Positions 48,864 through 57,188 of a stretch of 64,000 nucleotides of DNA are shown one piece after another. The position numbers were made by a program, and so were the translations under genes. This stretch comes from Solimonas sp. K1W22B-7 (GTDB lineage: Bacteria > Pseudomonadota > Gammaproteobacteria > Nevskiales > Nevskiaceae). The DNA lies in NCBI RefSeq assembly GCF_003428335.1, contig NZ_CP031704.1, forward strand, positions 4,340,001 to 4,404,000, read 5' to 3'. How positions within the stretch are numbered: position 1 is the first letter of the stretch; each line of letters opens with the position of its first letter. The notes beneath the pieces are model-generated. The model saw only the letters and a program-made list of their open reading frames with translations, was not told where the DNA came from and did not search any database.

Positions 48864-50452
48864 AGGCGGAGACCTCCGCCCCGCGTCCCGACGACTGGCG
48901 GGTCCTTTCCGCGCTCGGACTGTATCGCCTGTCGCTGGTGGTCCTGCTGCTGCTGCTGTACCAGAGCGGCGTCGGCGCCAATATCTTCGAGCAGTTCCAC
49001 CCCCACAGCTTCCGCCTGGCCTGCTACAGCTACGCCTTCGTCGCGCTGCTGCTGTTGCTGCTGGTGGTCTACCGCTGGCCGCGCCTGGACGTGCAGGCGC
49101 AGGTCCATTTCGTCGCCGACCTGGGCATGGTCACCTGGCTGGTCTATGCCACCGGCGGCGTACCCGAGGGCCTGGGCGTCCTGCTGCTGACGCCGATCAT
49201 CGGCTGCAGCCTGATCCTGACCCCGCGCATGGCGGTGCTGCAGGCCGCCCTGGCCACGCTGACGATGTTCGGCGAGGAAACCATCCGGCAGTTGCAGCAG
49301 CTGCGCTTCGAGCCCTCCGAGTACGCCCAGACCGGCGTACTGGGCCTGATGCTGTTCGCGATCAGCATGGCCGCCAACGCCGTGGCCCAGCGCGCCCGGC
49401 GCAGCGAGGCCATGGCGGAGCGGGTGGGCAGCGAATTCGCCAACCTGTCGCGCCTCAACGAAAGCATCATCGAGGCGATGCAGACCGGCGTGCTGGTGGT
49501 GGACTCCCAGCTGCAGATCCGCACCGTCAACGCCGCGGCGCGGCGCCTGCTGGGCCGCAGCGTCGGCGTCGGCCGCAGCCTGGCCGACGAGCTGCCGCGG
49601 CTGGAGCAGCAGCTGCGCCTGTGGCAGGACAACGACCCGGGCGCCCTGCAGCCCTACAGCGAAAACGCCCATGGCCAGGAACTGCTGCTGCGCTTCACCC
49701 GCCTGGGCTGGGGCACCCAGGCCCCGCTGCTGATCCTGCTCGACAGCGCCGGACAGCTGCGCGAGCAGGCGCAGCAGATGAAGCTGGCGGCGCTGGGCCG
49801 GCTGTCGGCCAGCATCGCGCACGAAATCCGCAATCCCCTGTCCGCCATCACCCATGCCGGCCAGCTGCTGGCCGAGTCCAGCGAGATCCAGGGCGAGAAC
49901 CAGCGCCTGCTGGGCATGATCCAGCGCCATTCCGGACGCATCGAGAAGATCGTGCGCGACGTGCTGGAGCTGTCGCGCCGCGATGACGCCCGCCAGGAAA
50001 CCCTGGTGCTGCGCGACTGGCTGCAGCGCACCATCGCGGTCTACCAGGAAGGCTACCCGCAGGCCTCGCGCACGCTGGACCTGCTCGACGTTCCGGGCAG
50101 CCTGGAGGTGCGCTTCGACCCGGGCCACCTGCAGCAGGTGCTGTTCAACCTCTGGGACAACAGCTTCGAGCACGGCGGCGGCGCCAATGGCAGGGCGCGC
50201 GTGCTGCTGCACGCCGAGCGCCTGGACAACGGCCGCATCTACCTGGAAGTGGCCGACAACGGCCCCGGCATCGCCCCGGACCTGTTCGATAAGGTATTCG
50301 AGCCGTTTTTCACCACCCACAACGCCGGCACCGGCCTGGGCCTGTACCTGGCGCGTGAAATCTGCGAATACAATCACTCGCGGCTGCAGTTGGTGCCGCA
50401 GACCCGCGGTGCGTGCTTTCGCATCCTGTTTTCGATGGAACCCCGAGAATGA
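48860..50452 (+). CDS. pilS: Sensor histidine kinase PilS
   Basis: 530 residues. About five to six TM helices fill residues 17-175 (LSLVVLLLLLYQ, YSYAFVALLLLLLVVY, GLGVLLLTPIIGCSLIL). A PAS domain (MQTGVLVVDSQLQIRTVNAA, about 200-290) follows. HisKA has the phospho-His in SASIAHEIRNPLSAI (about 315-330), and the HATPase motifs are LWDNSFEHG, ADNGPGIAPDLFDKVFEPFF and GTGLGLYLA. In pseudomonads PilS senses pilin in the membrane and controls pilA through PilR. Start ATG 48860 overlaps the upstream stop, and its stop overlaps pilR (ATGA). Confidence 0.95.
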   Translation: MKAETSAPRPDDWRVLSALGLYRLSLVVLLLLLYQSGVGANIFEQFHPHSFRLACYSYAFVALLLLLLVVYRWPRLDVQAQVHFVADLGMVTWLVYATGGVPEGLGVLLLTPIIGCSLILTPRMAVLQAALATLTMFGEETIRQLQQLRFEPSEYAQTGVLGLMLFAISMAANAVAQRARRSEAMAERVGSEFANLSRLNESIIEAMQTGVLVVDSQLQIRTVNAAARRLLGRSVGVGRSLADELPRLEQQLRLWQDNDPGALQPYSENAHGQELLLRFTRLGWGTQAPLLILLDSAGQLREQAQQMKLAALGRLSASIAHEIRNPLSAITHAGQLLAESSEIQGENQRLLGMIQRHSGRIEKIVRDVLELSRRDDARQETLVLRDWLQRTIAVYQEGYPQASRTLDLLDVPGSLEVRFDPGHLQQVLFNLWDNSFEHGGGANGRARVLLHAERLDNGRIYLEVADNGPGIAPDLFDKVFEPFFTTHNAGTGLGLYLAREICEYNHSRLQLVPQTRGACFRILFSMEPRE

Positions 50453-51768
50453 AAGGCGCAGCCGCACTGATCGTCGACGACGAAGCCGATATCCGCGAAC
50501 TGGTGGAGATCACCCTGTCGCGCATGGGGCTCAAGACCCGTTCCGCCGCCACCCTGCAGGACGCCCGCCGCCTGCTGGGCGAGCAGGCCTTCGACTTCTG
50601 CATCACCGACATGCGCCTGCCCGACGGCAACGGCGTCAGCCTGGTGCAGCACATCCAGAAGCAGTACCCGCAAATGCCGGTGGCGGTGATCACCGCCTAC
50701 GGCAGTTCCCAGGCGGCGGTGGAGAGCCTCAAGGCTGGCGCCTTCGACTTCGTCTCCAAGCCGGTGGACCTGCAGTCGCTGCGCAAGCTGGTGGACGCGG
50801 CGCTGAAGCTGCGCAACCGCGACGACAAGCCGGCCAGCGACGACGGCGGCCTGCTGGGCGAGCACGAAAGCGTGCGCCAGCTGCGCGGCATGATCGAGCG
50901 CCTCGCGCGCAGCCAGGCGCCGGTGCATATCGCCGGCGAGTCCGGCACCGGCAAGGAACTGGTGGCGCGCCTGATCCACAACCGCGGCCCGCGCGCCTCC
51001 GGCCCCTTCACCCCGGTCAACTGCGGCGCGATCCCCTCCGAGCTGATGGAAAGCGAGTTCTTCGGGCACCTGAAAGGCAGCTTCACCGGCGCACTCAAGG
51101 ACAAGCCCGGCCTGTTCCAGGCGGCCGAGGGCGGCACCCTGTTCCTCGACGAGGTCGCCGACCTGCCGCTGCACATGCAGGTCAAGCTGCTGCGCGCCCT
51201 GCAGGAGCGCGCCGTGCGCCCGGTGGGCAGCGAGTCCGAGGTGGCGGTCAACGTACGCATCATCTCCGCCACCCACAAGAACCTCGGCGACCTGGTCGCC
51301 CGCGGCGCCTTCCGCCAGGACCTGTTCTACCGCCTCAACGTGATCGAAGTGGGCACGCCGCCATTGCGCGACCGCGCCTGCGACATCCCGCTGCTGGCCG
51401 ACAGCATCCTCGCCCGCCTGGCGCAGGAGATCGCCCTGCCGTCCAGCCCGACGCTGGACGCCGGCGCCAAGGCCGCGCTCAAGGCCTATCCCTTCCCGGG
51501 CAACGTGCGCGAGCTGGAGAACATCCTGGAACGCGCCATCACCCTCTGCGACGGCGAGCAGATCACCGCCCTGGACCTGCAGCTGCGCAACCTGCCCGGC
51601 GGCGCCCCCGCCGGGGGCGCGCTGGAAGACCAGATGGAAGACATCGAGCGCAAGGCGATCCAGGAGGCCCTGGAAAAGGCGCGCTTCAACAAGACCAAGG
51701 CGGCGGAACTGCTGGGGATGAGCTTCCGGTCGCTGCGGTATCGGATTAAAAAACTGGGAATCGAGTAA
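50449..51768 (+). CDS. pilR: Sigma-54-dependent response regulator PilR
   Basis: 439 residues. The receiver domain (about 1-120) has the acidic pair in LIVDDEADIRE, the phospho-Asp in FCITDMRLPDG and Lys in FVSKPVD. The AAA+ domain has Walker A GESGTGKE, the sigma-54 loop in GHLKGSFTGALKDKPG (GSFTGA form) and Walker B GGTLFLDEV. A Fis-type HTH ends it (NKTKAAELLGMSFRSLRYR). PilR activates sigma-54 promoters of pilin genes. pilA is not in the window. It is coupled to pilS by ATGA. Confidence 0.96.
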   Translation: MKGAAALIVDDEADIRELVEITLSRMGLKTRSAATLQDARRLLGEQAFDFCITDMRLPDGNGVSLVQHIQKQYPQMPVAVITAYGSSQAAVESLKAGAFDFVSKPVDLQSLRKLVDAALKLRNRDDKPASDDGGLLGEHESVRQLRGMIERLARSQAPVHIAGESGTGKELVARLIHNRGPRASGPFTPVNCGAIPSELMESEFFGHLKGSFTGALKDKPGLFQAAEGGTLFLDEVADLPLHMQVKLLRALQERAVRPVGSESEVAVNVRIISATHKNLGDLVARGAFRQDLFYRLNVIEVGTPPLRDRACDIPLLADSILARLAQEIALPSSPTLDAGAKAALKAYPFPGNVRELENILERAITLCDGEQITALDLQLRNLPGGAPAGGALEDQMEDIERKAIQEALEKARFNKTKAAELLGMSFRSLRYRIKKLGIE

Positions 51769-51781
51769 CCCTCCCGCTGTC

Positions 51782-51909
51782 CCCTCTCCCGTCTACGGGA
51801 GAGGGTGCCCGAAGGGCGGGAGAGGGTTTCTGTAAATCCCGCCCGGCTAACCACCGCAAGATATACAGAAGCCCTCTCCCCTCCCCCTCTCCCGCAAGCG
51901 GGCGAGGGG
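51782..51909. repeat. CCCTC/GAGGG hairpin cluster, copy 3, between pilR and cysH
   Basis: There are three nested elements. A perfect 10-base hairpin sits at 51782-51805. A 17-base inverted repeat with one mismatch follows (51818-51834 with 51864-51880). A 12-base hairpin with one mismatch ends the cluster (51884-51909). All use the CCCTCTCCC core. The cluster fills the convergent gap between pilR and the CysH-like gene and probably ends both transcripts. Confidence 0.7.
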
Positions 51910-51923
51910 ACAAGAAGAGCAGC

Positions 51924-52544
51924 TCACGCCGTCTGCAACCCGCACTCCCGCTTGTCATCGCCCTTGGTCGGGTCGTAGTACTCGAGGTTGTCCGGCAGCC
52001 CATGCTGCTTGAGGTACTGCCACAGCTCCTTCGAGCCCCACTGCAGGATCGGCGCCACCTTGATCACGCCGCGGCTGTCCAGCGACACCGGGTCCATGCC
52101 GGCGCGGTGCGCCGTGTCGCCGGCGCGCACGCCGGTGATCCAGATCTTCGGCTGCAGCTCGCGCAGCGCGCGGCGGAACGGCTCCAGCTTCACCTCCTCG
52201 GTAAAGCGCTCGTGCGCCGGGGTGTCCAGCTCCGGCACCGCCGCACCATCCACCGCCTCGCGATGGGCGCGCGAGCGCAGCGGCTGGTAGATCAGGCGGC
52301 GCAGCTTGAGCTGCGCGGTCAGCTCGTCGGCGAACTGGTAGGTGCTGGGCGTGTTGTAGCCCGAGTCCATCCACACCACCGGGATATCCGGGCGCTGGCG
52401 CGTTACCAGGTGCAGGATCGCGGCGGAGAACGGCCGGAAGTTGCTGGTGATGATCGCACCCGGATCCTGGGCCAGGGCCCAGGCGATCAGCGCCTCGGGG
52501 TTTTGCCCCAGGTCGCGGTTGACGGCTTGCAGATCGAGACTCAT
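51924..52544 (-). CDS. Short phosphoadenosine phosphosulfate reductase family protein (CysH-like)
   Basis: 206 residues of the PAPS/APS reductase fold. Seen are TSNFRPFSAAILHLVTR, the pyrophosphate loop IPVVWMDSGYNTPSTYQFAD, and the C-terminal KRECGLQ, which carries the only cysteine, equivalent to the redox Cys of CysH. No second pair of cysteines is present, so an iron-sulfur APS reductase is excluded. The protein is about 40 residues shorter than E. coli CysH. It may be a genuine thioredoxin-dependent reductase or a related enzyme of the same fold. The start at 52544 (MSLDLQAVNRDLG) matches the family. No other sulfate genes are adjacent. Confidence 0.85.
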   Translation of the reverse strand: MSLDLQAVNRDLGQNPEALIAWALAQDPGAIITSNFRPFSAAILHLVTRQRPDIPVVWMDSGYNTPSTYQFADELTAQLKLRRLIYQPLRSRAHREAVDGAAVPELDTPAHERFTEEVKLEPFRRALRELQPKIWITGVRAGDTAHRAGMDPVSLDSRGVIKVAPILQWGSKELWQYLKQHGLPDNLEYYDPTKGDDKRECGLQTA

Positions 52545-52611
52545 GTCCAGCTCCAACGACGTATGCAGAACATGAATTATATCCGCCCGTGCCAGAATCA
52601 AGGCCGCGCGC

Positions 52612-53523
52612 ATGAACACCACTATGAATATGACTTTCGATGCTAACGCCGGGTATCTCGGCCTGACGCCCACCGAAGACCTCCGCCCCGGGCAACCCGC
52701 CTGGCGTGGACGGCGCCGCAGCGGCAGCGGCCCGACCCTGCACTTCCTGCACGGCAACGGCTTCTGCGGCGGCGTCTACTGGCCGTTCCTGCGCCGGTTC
52801 CTGCCGCAATACGGGCTGTTCTGCAGCGACATCGAGGGCCACGGCGCCAGCGAGGCACCGCCGCGCTTCTCCGGCGTGCCGGCCGTGCTGGAACGGGCGC
52901 GGGCGGTGATCGCGGCGCAGGGCCTGGACCAGGCGCCCCTGATCGGCATCGGCCACAGCTTCGGCGGCGCATTGACGCTGCGCCTGGCAGCCGAGTATCC
53001 GGGGCTGTTCCGCGCCGTGGTGCTTCTGGACCCGATCGTGATGCCGGCACCGATGTGGGCGGCGGTGCATCTCGGCGGCATGGTCGGCCGTCACCCGATG
53101 GCCAAGGCCGCCCGGCGGCGGCGCAACACCTGGGACAGCCGCGAAGCGGCCTTCGCGCGCCTCAAGGGGCGCGGCATCTACGCCGGCTGGACCGACGAGG
53201 CGCTGCAGAGCTTCGTCGATCACGCGCTAAGCGACACCGGCAAGGGCAGCGAGGTGCAGCTGGCCTGCCCGCGCGAACTGGAAGCCGAGATCTTCGAGCA
53301 GCCGGTCTGGCCCTGGGGCGCCTTCCGCCGCCTGCAATGCCCTGCGCTGTTCGTCAGCGGCACCGGCAGCTACGGCTTCTTCCCCTGGGCGCGGCGCGTG
53401 GCGCAGCGTGTCAGTCCCCGGACCGAATTCCTGGAACTGCCCGGCGGGCATTGCTTCATGCAGGAGGACCCTGCGAATTGCCATGCCGCGGTGGCGGATT
53501 TCCTGCGCCGCCAGGGGCTCTGA
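52612..53523 (+). CDS. Alpha/beta hydrolase
   Basis: 303 residues. The fold is clear: oxyanion segment LHFLHGNGFCGGVYWPFL, nucleophile elbow GIGHSFGGALTLRLA (Ser near 120) and the catalytic His in LPGGHCFMQEDP near 282. The substrate cannot be told; esterases, lactonases and haloperoxidase-like enzymes share this pattern. The start could be ATG 52612 or 52630, and neither has a strong ribosome site. It is divergent from the CysH-like gene across 67 bases and 59 bases before the metallophosphatase gene. Confidence 0.82.
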   Translation: MNTTMNMTFDANAGYLGLTPTEDLRPGQPAWRGRRRSGSGPTLHFLHGNGFCGGVYWPFLRRFLPQYGLFCSDIEGHGASEAPPRFSGVPAVLERARAVIAAQGLDQAPLIGIGHSFGGALTLRLAAEYPGLFRAVVLLDPIVMPAPMWAAVHLGGMVGRHPMAKAARRRRNTWDSREAAFARLKGRGIYAGWTDEALQSFVDHALSDTGKGSEVQLACPRELEAEIFEQPVWPWGAFRRLQCPALFVSGTGSYGFFPWARRVAQRVSPRTEFLELPGGHCFMQEDPANCHAAVADFLRRQGL

Positions 53524-53582
53524 CACAAAAGTTTCATCCCTTTGCAATGGGCACTTCACCGCCCCGTTTCATGCTGAGACGC

Positions 53583-54416
53583 ATGAAGAAGGATGACGAC
53601 AGCACTGAGCAGAAGACCCACTACCGCACGATCTGGATTTCCGACGTGCACCTGGGGACGGCCGGCTGCAAGGCCGACCACCTGACGGACTTCCTCAAGG
53701 CCCATACCTGCGACACGCTCTACCTGGTCGGCGACATCATCGACGGCTGGAAGCTCACCGGCGGCTGGTTCTGGCCGCAGGAACACACCAACGTGGTCCG
53801 CAAGATCCTGACCAAGGCCAAGCGCGACACGCAGGTGGTCTACATCACCGGCAATCACGACGAGTTCCTGCGCAAGTTCGTCGACTACCGCCTGGAAGTC
53901 GGCAACATCCGCCTGCTCAACGAGGCGATCCACATCACCGCCGACGGCCGCCGCCTGCTGGTGACCCATGGCGATTTCTTCGACGTGATCACGCGCTACC
54001 ACAAGTGGATCGCGATGGCCGGCGACGCGCTGTACGAAAACACCATGCGCTTCAACTACTGGTTCAATCGCGGCCGTTCTCTGCTGGGCATGCGCTACTG
54101 GTCGCTGTCGGCCTTCGCCAAGCAGCACGTCAAGACCGCGGTCAGCGTGGTGTCCACCTTCGAGGACTCGCTGGCCCACGAATGCCGCCGCCGCAAGCTC
54201 GACGGCGTGGTCTGCGGCCACATCCACCATGCCGAGGCCCGCAAGATCGAGGGCGTGGACTACTACAACTGCGGCGACTGGGTGGAAAGCTGCACCGCCC
54301 TGGCCGAAGACCAGAACGGCAACATCAGCATCCTGCGCTGGGTACAGCTGGATCACCTGAACCAGGCTTCGCCCAAGGTCACGCCGCTGCGCAAGCCGGT
54401 ACCGGCCGCCGCCTGA
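53583..54416 (+). CDS. Metallophosphoesterase, UDP-2,3-diacylglucosamine diphosphatase-like (COG2908)
   Basis: 277 residues. Calcineurin-type metal motifs are in order: WISDVHLGTAG, VGDIIDGWKLTG, ITGNHDEFLRKF, LLVTHGDFFDV and VCGHIHHAEAR. The family includes LpxH, which makes lipid X in lipid A synthesis, but this longer branch is often a separate paralogue. The inserted segment (YHKWIAMAGDALYENTMRF, then FNRGRSLLGMRYWSLSAFAK) probably forms a membrane-facing cap. The start is ATG 53583, with another ATG 12 bases upstream possible. Confidence 0.88.
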   Translation: MKKDDDSTEQKTHYRTIWISDVHLGTAGCKADHLTDFLKAHTCDTLYLVGDIIDGWKLTGGWFWPQEHTNVVRKILTKAKRDTQVVYITGNHDEFLRKFVDYRLEVGNIRLLNEAIHITADGRRLLVTHGDFFDVITRYHKWIAMAGDALYENTMRFNYWFNRGRSLLGMRYWSLSAFAKQHVKTAVSVVSTFEDSLAHECRRRKLDGVVCGHIHHAEARKIEGVDYYNCGDWVESCTALAEDQNGNISILRWVQLDHLNQASPKVTPLRKPVPAAA

Positions 54417-54543
54417 GGCGGCAGGCCCGTCTGCTGTAGCGCCGCAGGCTTTGCCGCTGCGCGGCAGGCGCTTGCCGGAGGTTCCCCCTCCCCCTTCCCT
54501 AGCCGCTAGAATGTCGGAAAATGCCGACACGGTGGGGAATCCC

Positions 54544-55728
54544 ATGTTGTTCTCGTTCTTCTTCGCCCTGCGCGCCGCCGGGCTCAAGTCCAGCCTCAGC
54601 GAGTTCCTGACGCTGCTGGAAGCCCTGTCCAAGAACGTCGCGATCTTCTCGCTCGACGACTTCTACTTCCTGGCCCGCACCACGCTGGTCAAGGATGAAA
54701 GCCAGTTCGACCGCTTCGACCGGGCGTTTGCCGCCTATTTCAAGGGCATCGAGGCGCTGACCGGCGAGCTGTTCGCCAGCGTGCCCGAGGAGTGGCTGCG
54801 CCTGCAGGCGCAGAAGCTGCTCAGCGACGAGGAAAAGGCCAAGATCCAGGCCATGGGCGGCCTGGACAAGCTCATGGAAGTGCTCAAGCAGCGCCTCGAG
54901 GAGCAGAAGGAGCGCCACGAGGGCGGCAACAAGTGGATCGGCACCGGCGGCACCTCGCCCTTCGGCAACGGCGGCTTCAACCCCGAGGGCGTGCGCATCG
55001 GCGGCCAGGGCGGCGGCAAGACCGCGGTCAAGGTCTGGGAGAAGCGCGAGTTCCGCAACCTCGACGACACCCTGGAACTGGGCACGCGCAACATCAAGGT
55101 GGCGCTGCGGCGCCTGCGCCGCTTCGCCCGCGAGGGCTCGCCCGACGTGCTGGACCTGGACGACACCATCCGCTCCACCGCGCGCAACGCCGGCTACCTC
55201 GACATCAAGATGATCCCCGAGCGCCACAACGCGGTGAAGGTATTGCTGTTCCTCGACGTGGGCGGCTCCATGGACCCGCACGTGCGCGTCTGCGAGGAGC
55301 TGTTCTCGGCCGCCAAGACCGAGTTCAAGCACCTGGAATACTTCTACTTCCACAACTTCATCTACGAAACCGTGTGGAAGGACAACAACCGCCGCAACGG
55401 CGAGCGGCTGTCGGTCTACGACGTCCTTCACAAGTACACGCCGGACTACAAGGTGATCTTCGTCGGCGACGCCACCATGAGCCCCTATGAGATCGTCCAG
55501 CCCGGCGGCAGCGTCGAGCACTGGAACGAGGAGGCCGGCGCGCTGTGGTTCAAGCGCGTGATGGATGTCTTCCCGCACCTGATCTGGCTCAACCCGGAAA
55601 ATCCGCAATACTGGGAACACACCCAGTCGGTGCAGATCACCCAGGAACTGCTTGGCCGTGAGCGCATGTTCCCCATGACCCTGTCCGGCCTGGAACAGGG
55701 CATGAAGAAGCTGGCCCACAAACACTGA
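54544..55728 (+). CDS. VWA domain-containing CoxE-like protein
   Basis: 394 residues. The N-terminus (MLFSFFFALRAAGLKSSLSE, TLLEALSKNVAIFSLDDFY) and the C-terminal von Willebrand A domain (LLFLDVGGSMDPHVRVCEEL, about 235) are typical of the CoxE/YeaD-like VWA family. The MIDAS motif is Asp-x-Gly-Gly-Ser, as usual in this branch. A Gly-rich linker (GTGGTSPFGNGGF, then GGQGGGK) separates them. These proteins normally pair with a MoxR AAA ATPase that acts as a metal-insertion or assembly chaperone. None is present here. GGGG lies before the ATG at 54544. Confidence 0.88.
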   Translation: MLFSFFFALRAAGLKSSLSEFLTLLEALSKNVAIFSLDDFYFLARTTLVKDESQFDRFDRAFAAYFKGIEALTGELFASVPEEWLRLQAQKLLSDEEKAKIQAMGGLDKLMEVLKQRLEEQKERHEGGNKWIGTGGTSPFGNGGFNPEGVRIGGQGGGKTAVKVWEKREFRNLDDTLELGTRNIKVALRRLRRFAREGSPDVLDLDDTIRSTARNAGYLDIKMIPERHNAVKVLLFLDVGGSMDPHVRVCEELFSAAKTEFKHLEYFYFHNFIYETVWKDNNRRNGERLSVYDVLHKYTPDYKVIFVGDATMSPYEIVQPGGSVEHWNEEAGALWFKRVMDVFPHLIWLNPENPQYWEHTQSVQITQELLGRERMFPMTLSGLEQGMKKLAHKH

Positions 55729-55768
55729 TTGCCGCTGTAACCACCACTAGAGAAACAAGGGGAGAACC

Positions 55769-56170
55769 ATGTCCGCACTCGTCGCTCTGATCGGATTCAC
55801 CGCCTGGACCCTGCTGCTGGTCTTCATCGCCGTCAACTGGCGCGCCCTCGAGATCCTGCGCGGGGTCAAGGCCGACTCCTGGACCCGCGGCGCGGAACGC
55901 GAGCGCCCGTCGATGGTCAAACGCATGGAGCATGCGCACTTCAACTGCCTGGAAAACCTGCCGGTGTTCGCCGCCATCGTCCTGGCGGCCTATGCCATGG
56001 GCAAACAGCCGGTGGTGGACACGCTGGCCTGCTACGTGCTGATCGCGCGCCTGGCCCAGAGCCTCGTGCACATCATGGGCGTCTCGCACTGGATGGTCAT
56101 GCTGCGCGCCGCGTTCTACACCGCCCAGGTGCTGATGTTCTTCTACATGATGTGGGGCCTGGTCGCTTGA
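55769..56170 (+). CDS. MAPEG family membrane protein
   Basis: 133 residues, about four TM helices (TAWTLLLVFIAVNWRALEIL, VFAAIVLAAYAMG, TAQVLMFFYMMWGLVA). The motif AHFNCLENLPVFAAI matches the conserved Glu-Asn-x-Pro of MAPEG proteins (membrane glutathione transferases and eicosanoid enzymes). Bacterial members are of unclear role. GGGGAG lies before the ATG. Its stop overlaps the TTG start of the next gene. Confidence 0.88.
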   Translation: MSALVALIGFTAWTLLLVFIAVNWRALEILRGVKADSWTRGAERERPSMVKRMEHAHFNCLENLPVFAAIVLAAYAMGKQPVVDTLACYVLIARLAQSLVHIMGVSHWMVMLRAAFYTAQVLMFFYMMWGLVA

Positions 56171-56850
56171 AACCTTCCACCCGACGCCGCGTCCGCCGCT
56201 GGTTGCTGATCAGCGCCTGGACCGTCGTACTCGTCGTGCTGCTGGGCAACCGCTGGGTCATCAACAGCAGCGATGCCTACATCACCGACAAGTGGGCGCT
56301 GCTGCCGGACAACGATGTGGGGCTGGTGCTCGGCACCAGCCCCTACCTCGCCAGCGGCAAGGCCAGCCCCGCCTTCCAGGGCCGCATCGACGCGGCCGCG
56401 GAGCTGTATCGCGTCGGCAAGGTCAAGCATCTGATCGTCAGCGGCGCCAACCCGGACGAGACCTACAACGAGCCGCGCGCCATGCGCAAGGCGCTGATGC
56501 TGGCCGGCGTGCCGGAAGAAGCCGTCACGCTGGATTTCGCCGGCTTCCGCACCTTCGACTCGGTGGTGCGCGCCAAGCAGGTGTTCAAGCTGGAACGCTT
56601 CACCATCGTCACGCAGAAATACCACACCTACCGCGCCGTGTTCATCGCCCGCAAGTTCGGCGTGCCGGCCTACGCCTTCATCGCCCCGGCCAACGCCGAC
56701 GGCCGCCCCGGCAACCGCCACCCCGTGCGCGAAGTCTTCGCCCGCGTCGCCGCGATCCTGGACATCTTCGTGCTGAACACCCGTCCCAAGTTCCTCGGTG
56801 CGCCGGAGGAAGTGCCGGTGCCGCTGGCGCCGGAGGCGGAGGGGGCTTGA
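56167..56850 (+). CDS. SanA/YdcF-type DUF218 membrane protein
   Basis: About 227 residues. An N-terminal TM helix (WLLISAWTVVLVVLLGNRWV) is followed by a DUF218 domain (VGLVLGTSPYLASGKAS, KHLIVSGANPDETYNE, RTFDSVVRAKQVFKLERF). SanA affects envelope permeability (vancomycin exclusion at high temperature) in enterics. The start is uncertain: TTG 56167 overlaps the MAPEG stop (TTGA) and seems best, while GTG 56152 is an alternative. A terminator follows. Confidence 0.88.
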   Translation: MKPSTRRRVRRWLLISAWTVVLVVLLGNRWVINSSDAYITDKWALLPDNDVGLVLGTSPYLASGKASPAFQGRIDAAAELYRVGKVKHLIVSGANPDETYNEPRAMRKALMLAGVPEEAVTLDFAGFRTFDSVVRAKQVFKLERFTIVTQKYHTYRAVFIARKFGVPAYAFIAPANADGRPGNRHPVREVFARVAAILDIFVLNTRPKFLGAPEEVPVPLAPEAEGA

Positions 56851-56873
56851 GGTATCAGGCATCCGAGATGCAC

Positions 56874-56909
56874 AAATACAAGGCCCGCCGGATGGCGGGC
56901 TTTGTATTT
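56874..56909. terminator. Terminator after the SanA-like gene
   Basis: A 16-base stem (56874-56889 and 56894-56909) with one G-T pair and a 4-base loop. A/T-rich ends (AAATACAA and TTGTATTT) let it work in both directions, for the plus-strand sanA-like gene and the minus-strand small ORF. Confidence 0.75.
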
Positions 56910-56962
56910 GGGGCCCTTAAGGAATTCGGAGTAACTTCATCAGTTGGACTTGGCAGAGCAGT

Positions 56963-57175
56963 TCAGTCCGCCGTCCGTCTTCCTCGATGAGCAAGCACTG
57001 CCCCGACACAGGTAACCAGCACGCTTAAGCCCAGGAAAAAGAACCCCCAAGCGCTGCCATACCGAAACAGTCCGACTAGAGCAAAAACGAGAAGGAAGGC
57101 GTTCGCGGGTGCCGTCTTCCAAATAATCTTCTCAGCTGTGATCACGAAACGTACCCTTTGCCGGATCAGTGCCAC
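56963..57175 (-). CDS. Small two-helix membrane protein, hypothetical
   Basis: Up to 70 residues from GTG 57175, or 60 from GTG 57145, which has AAAGGG upstream. Two hydrophobic helices are visible (NAFLLVFALVGLFRYGSAWG and FFLGLSVLVTCVGAVLAHRG), then a basic tail. I do not recognise it. It lies 13 bases after the KimA-like transporter gene on the same strand, so it may be a small accessory subunit, but the codon pattern is less GC-biased than its neighbours and it could be spurious. Confidence 0.45.
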   Translation of the reverse strand: MALIRQRVRFVITAEKIIWKTAPANAFLLVFALVGLFRYGSAWGFFFLGLSVLVTCVGAVLAHRGRRTAD

Positions 57176-57188
57176 AACCGAATATTCC

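Noticed and set aside
51782-51909. Short CRISPR-like array of CCCTCTCCC repeats
   Set aside because: The repeats are palindromic, irregularly spaced and alternate in orientation. There are no equal-length unique spacers and no cas genes.
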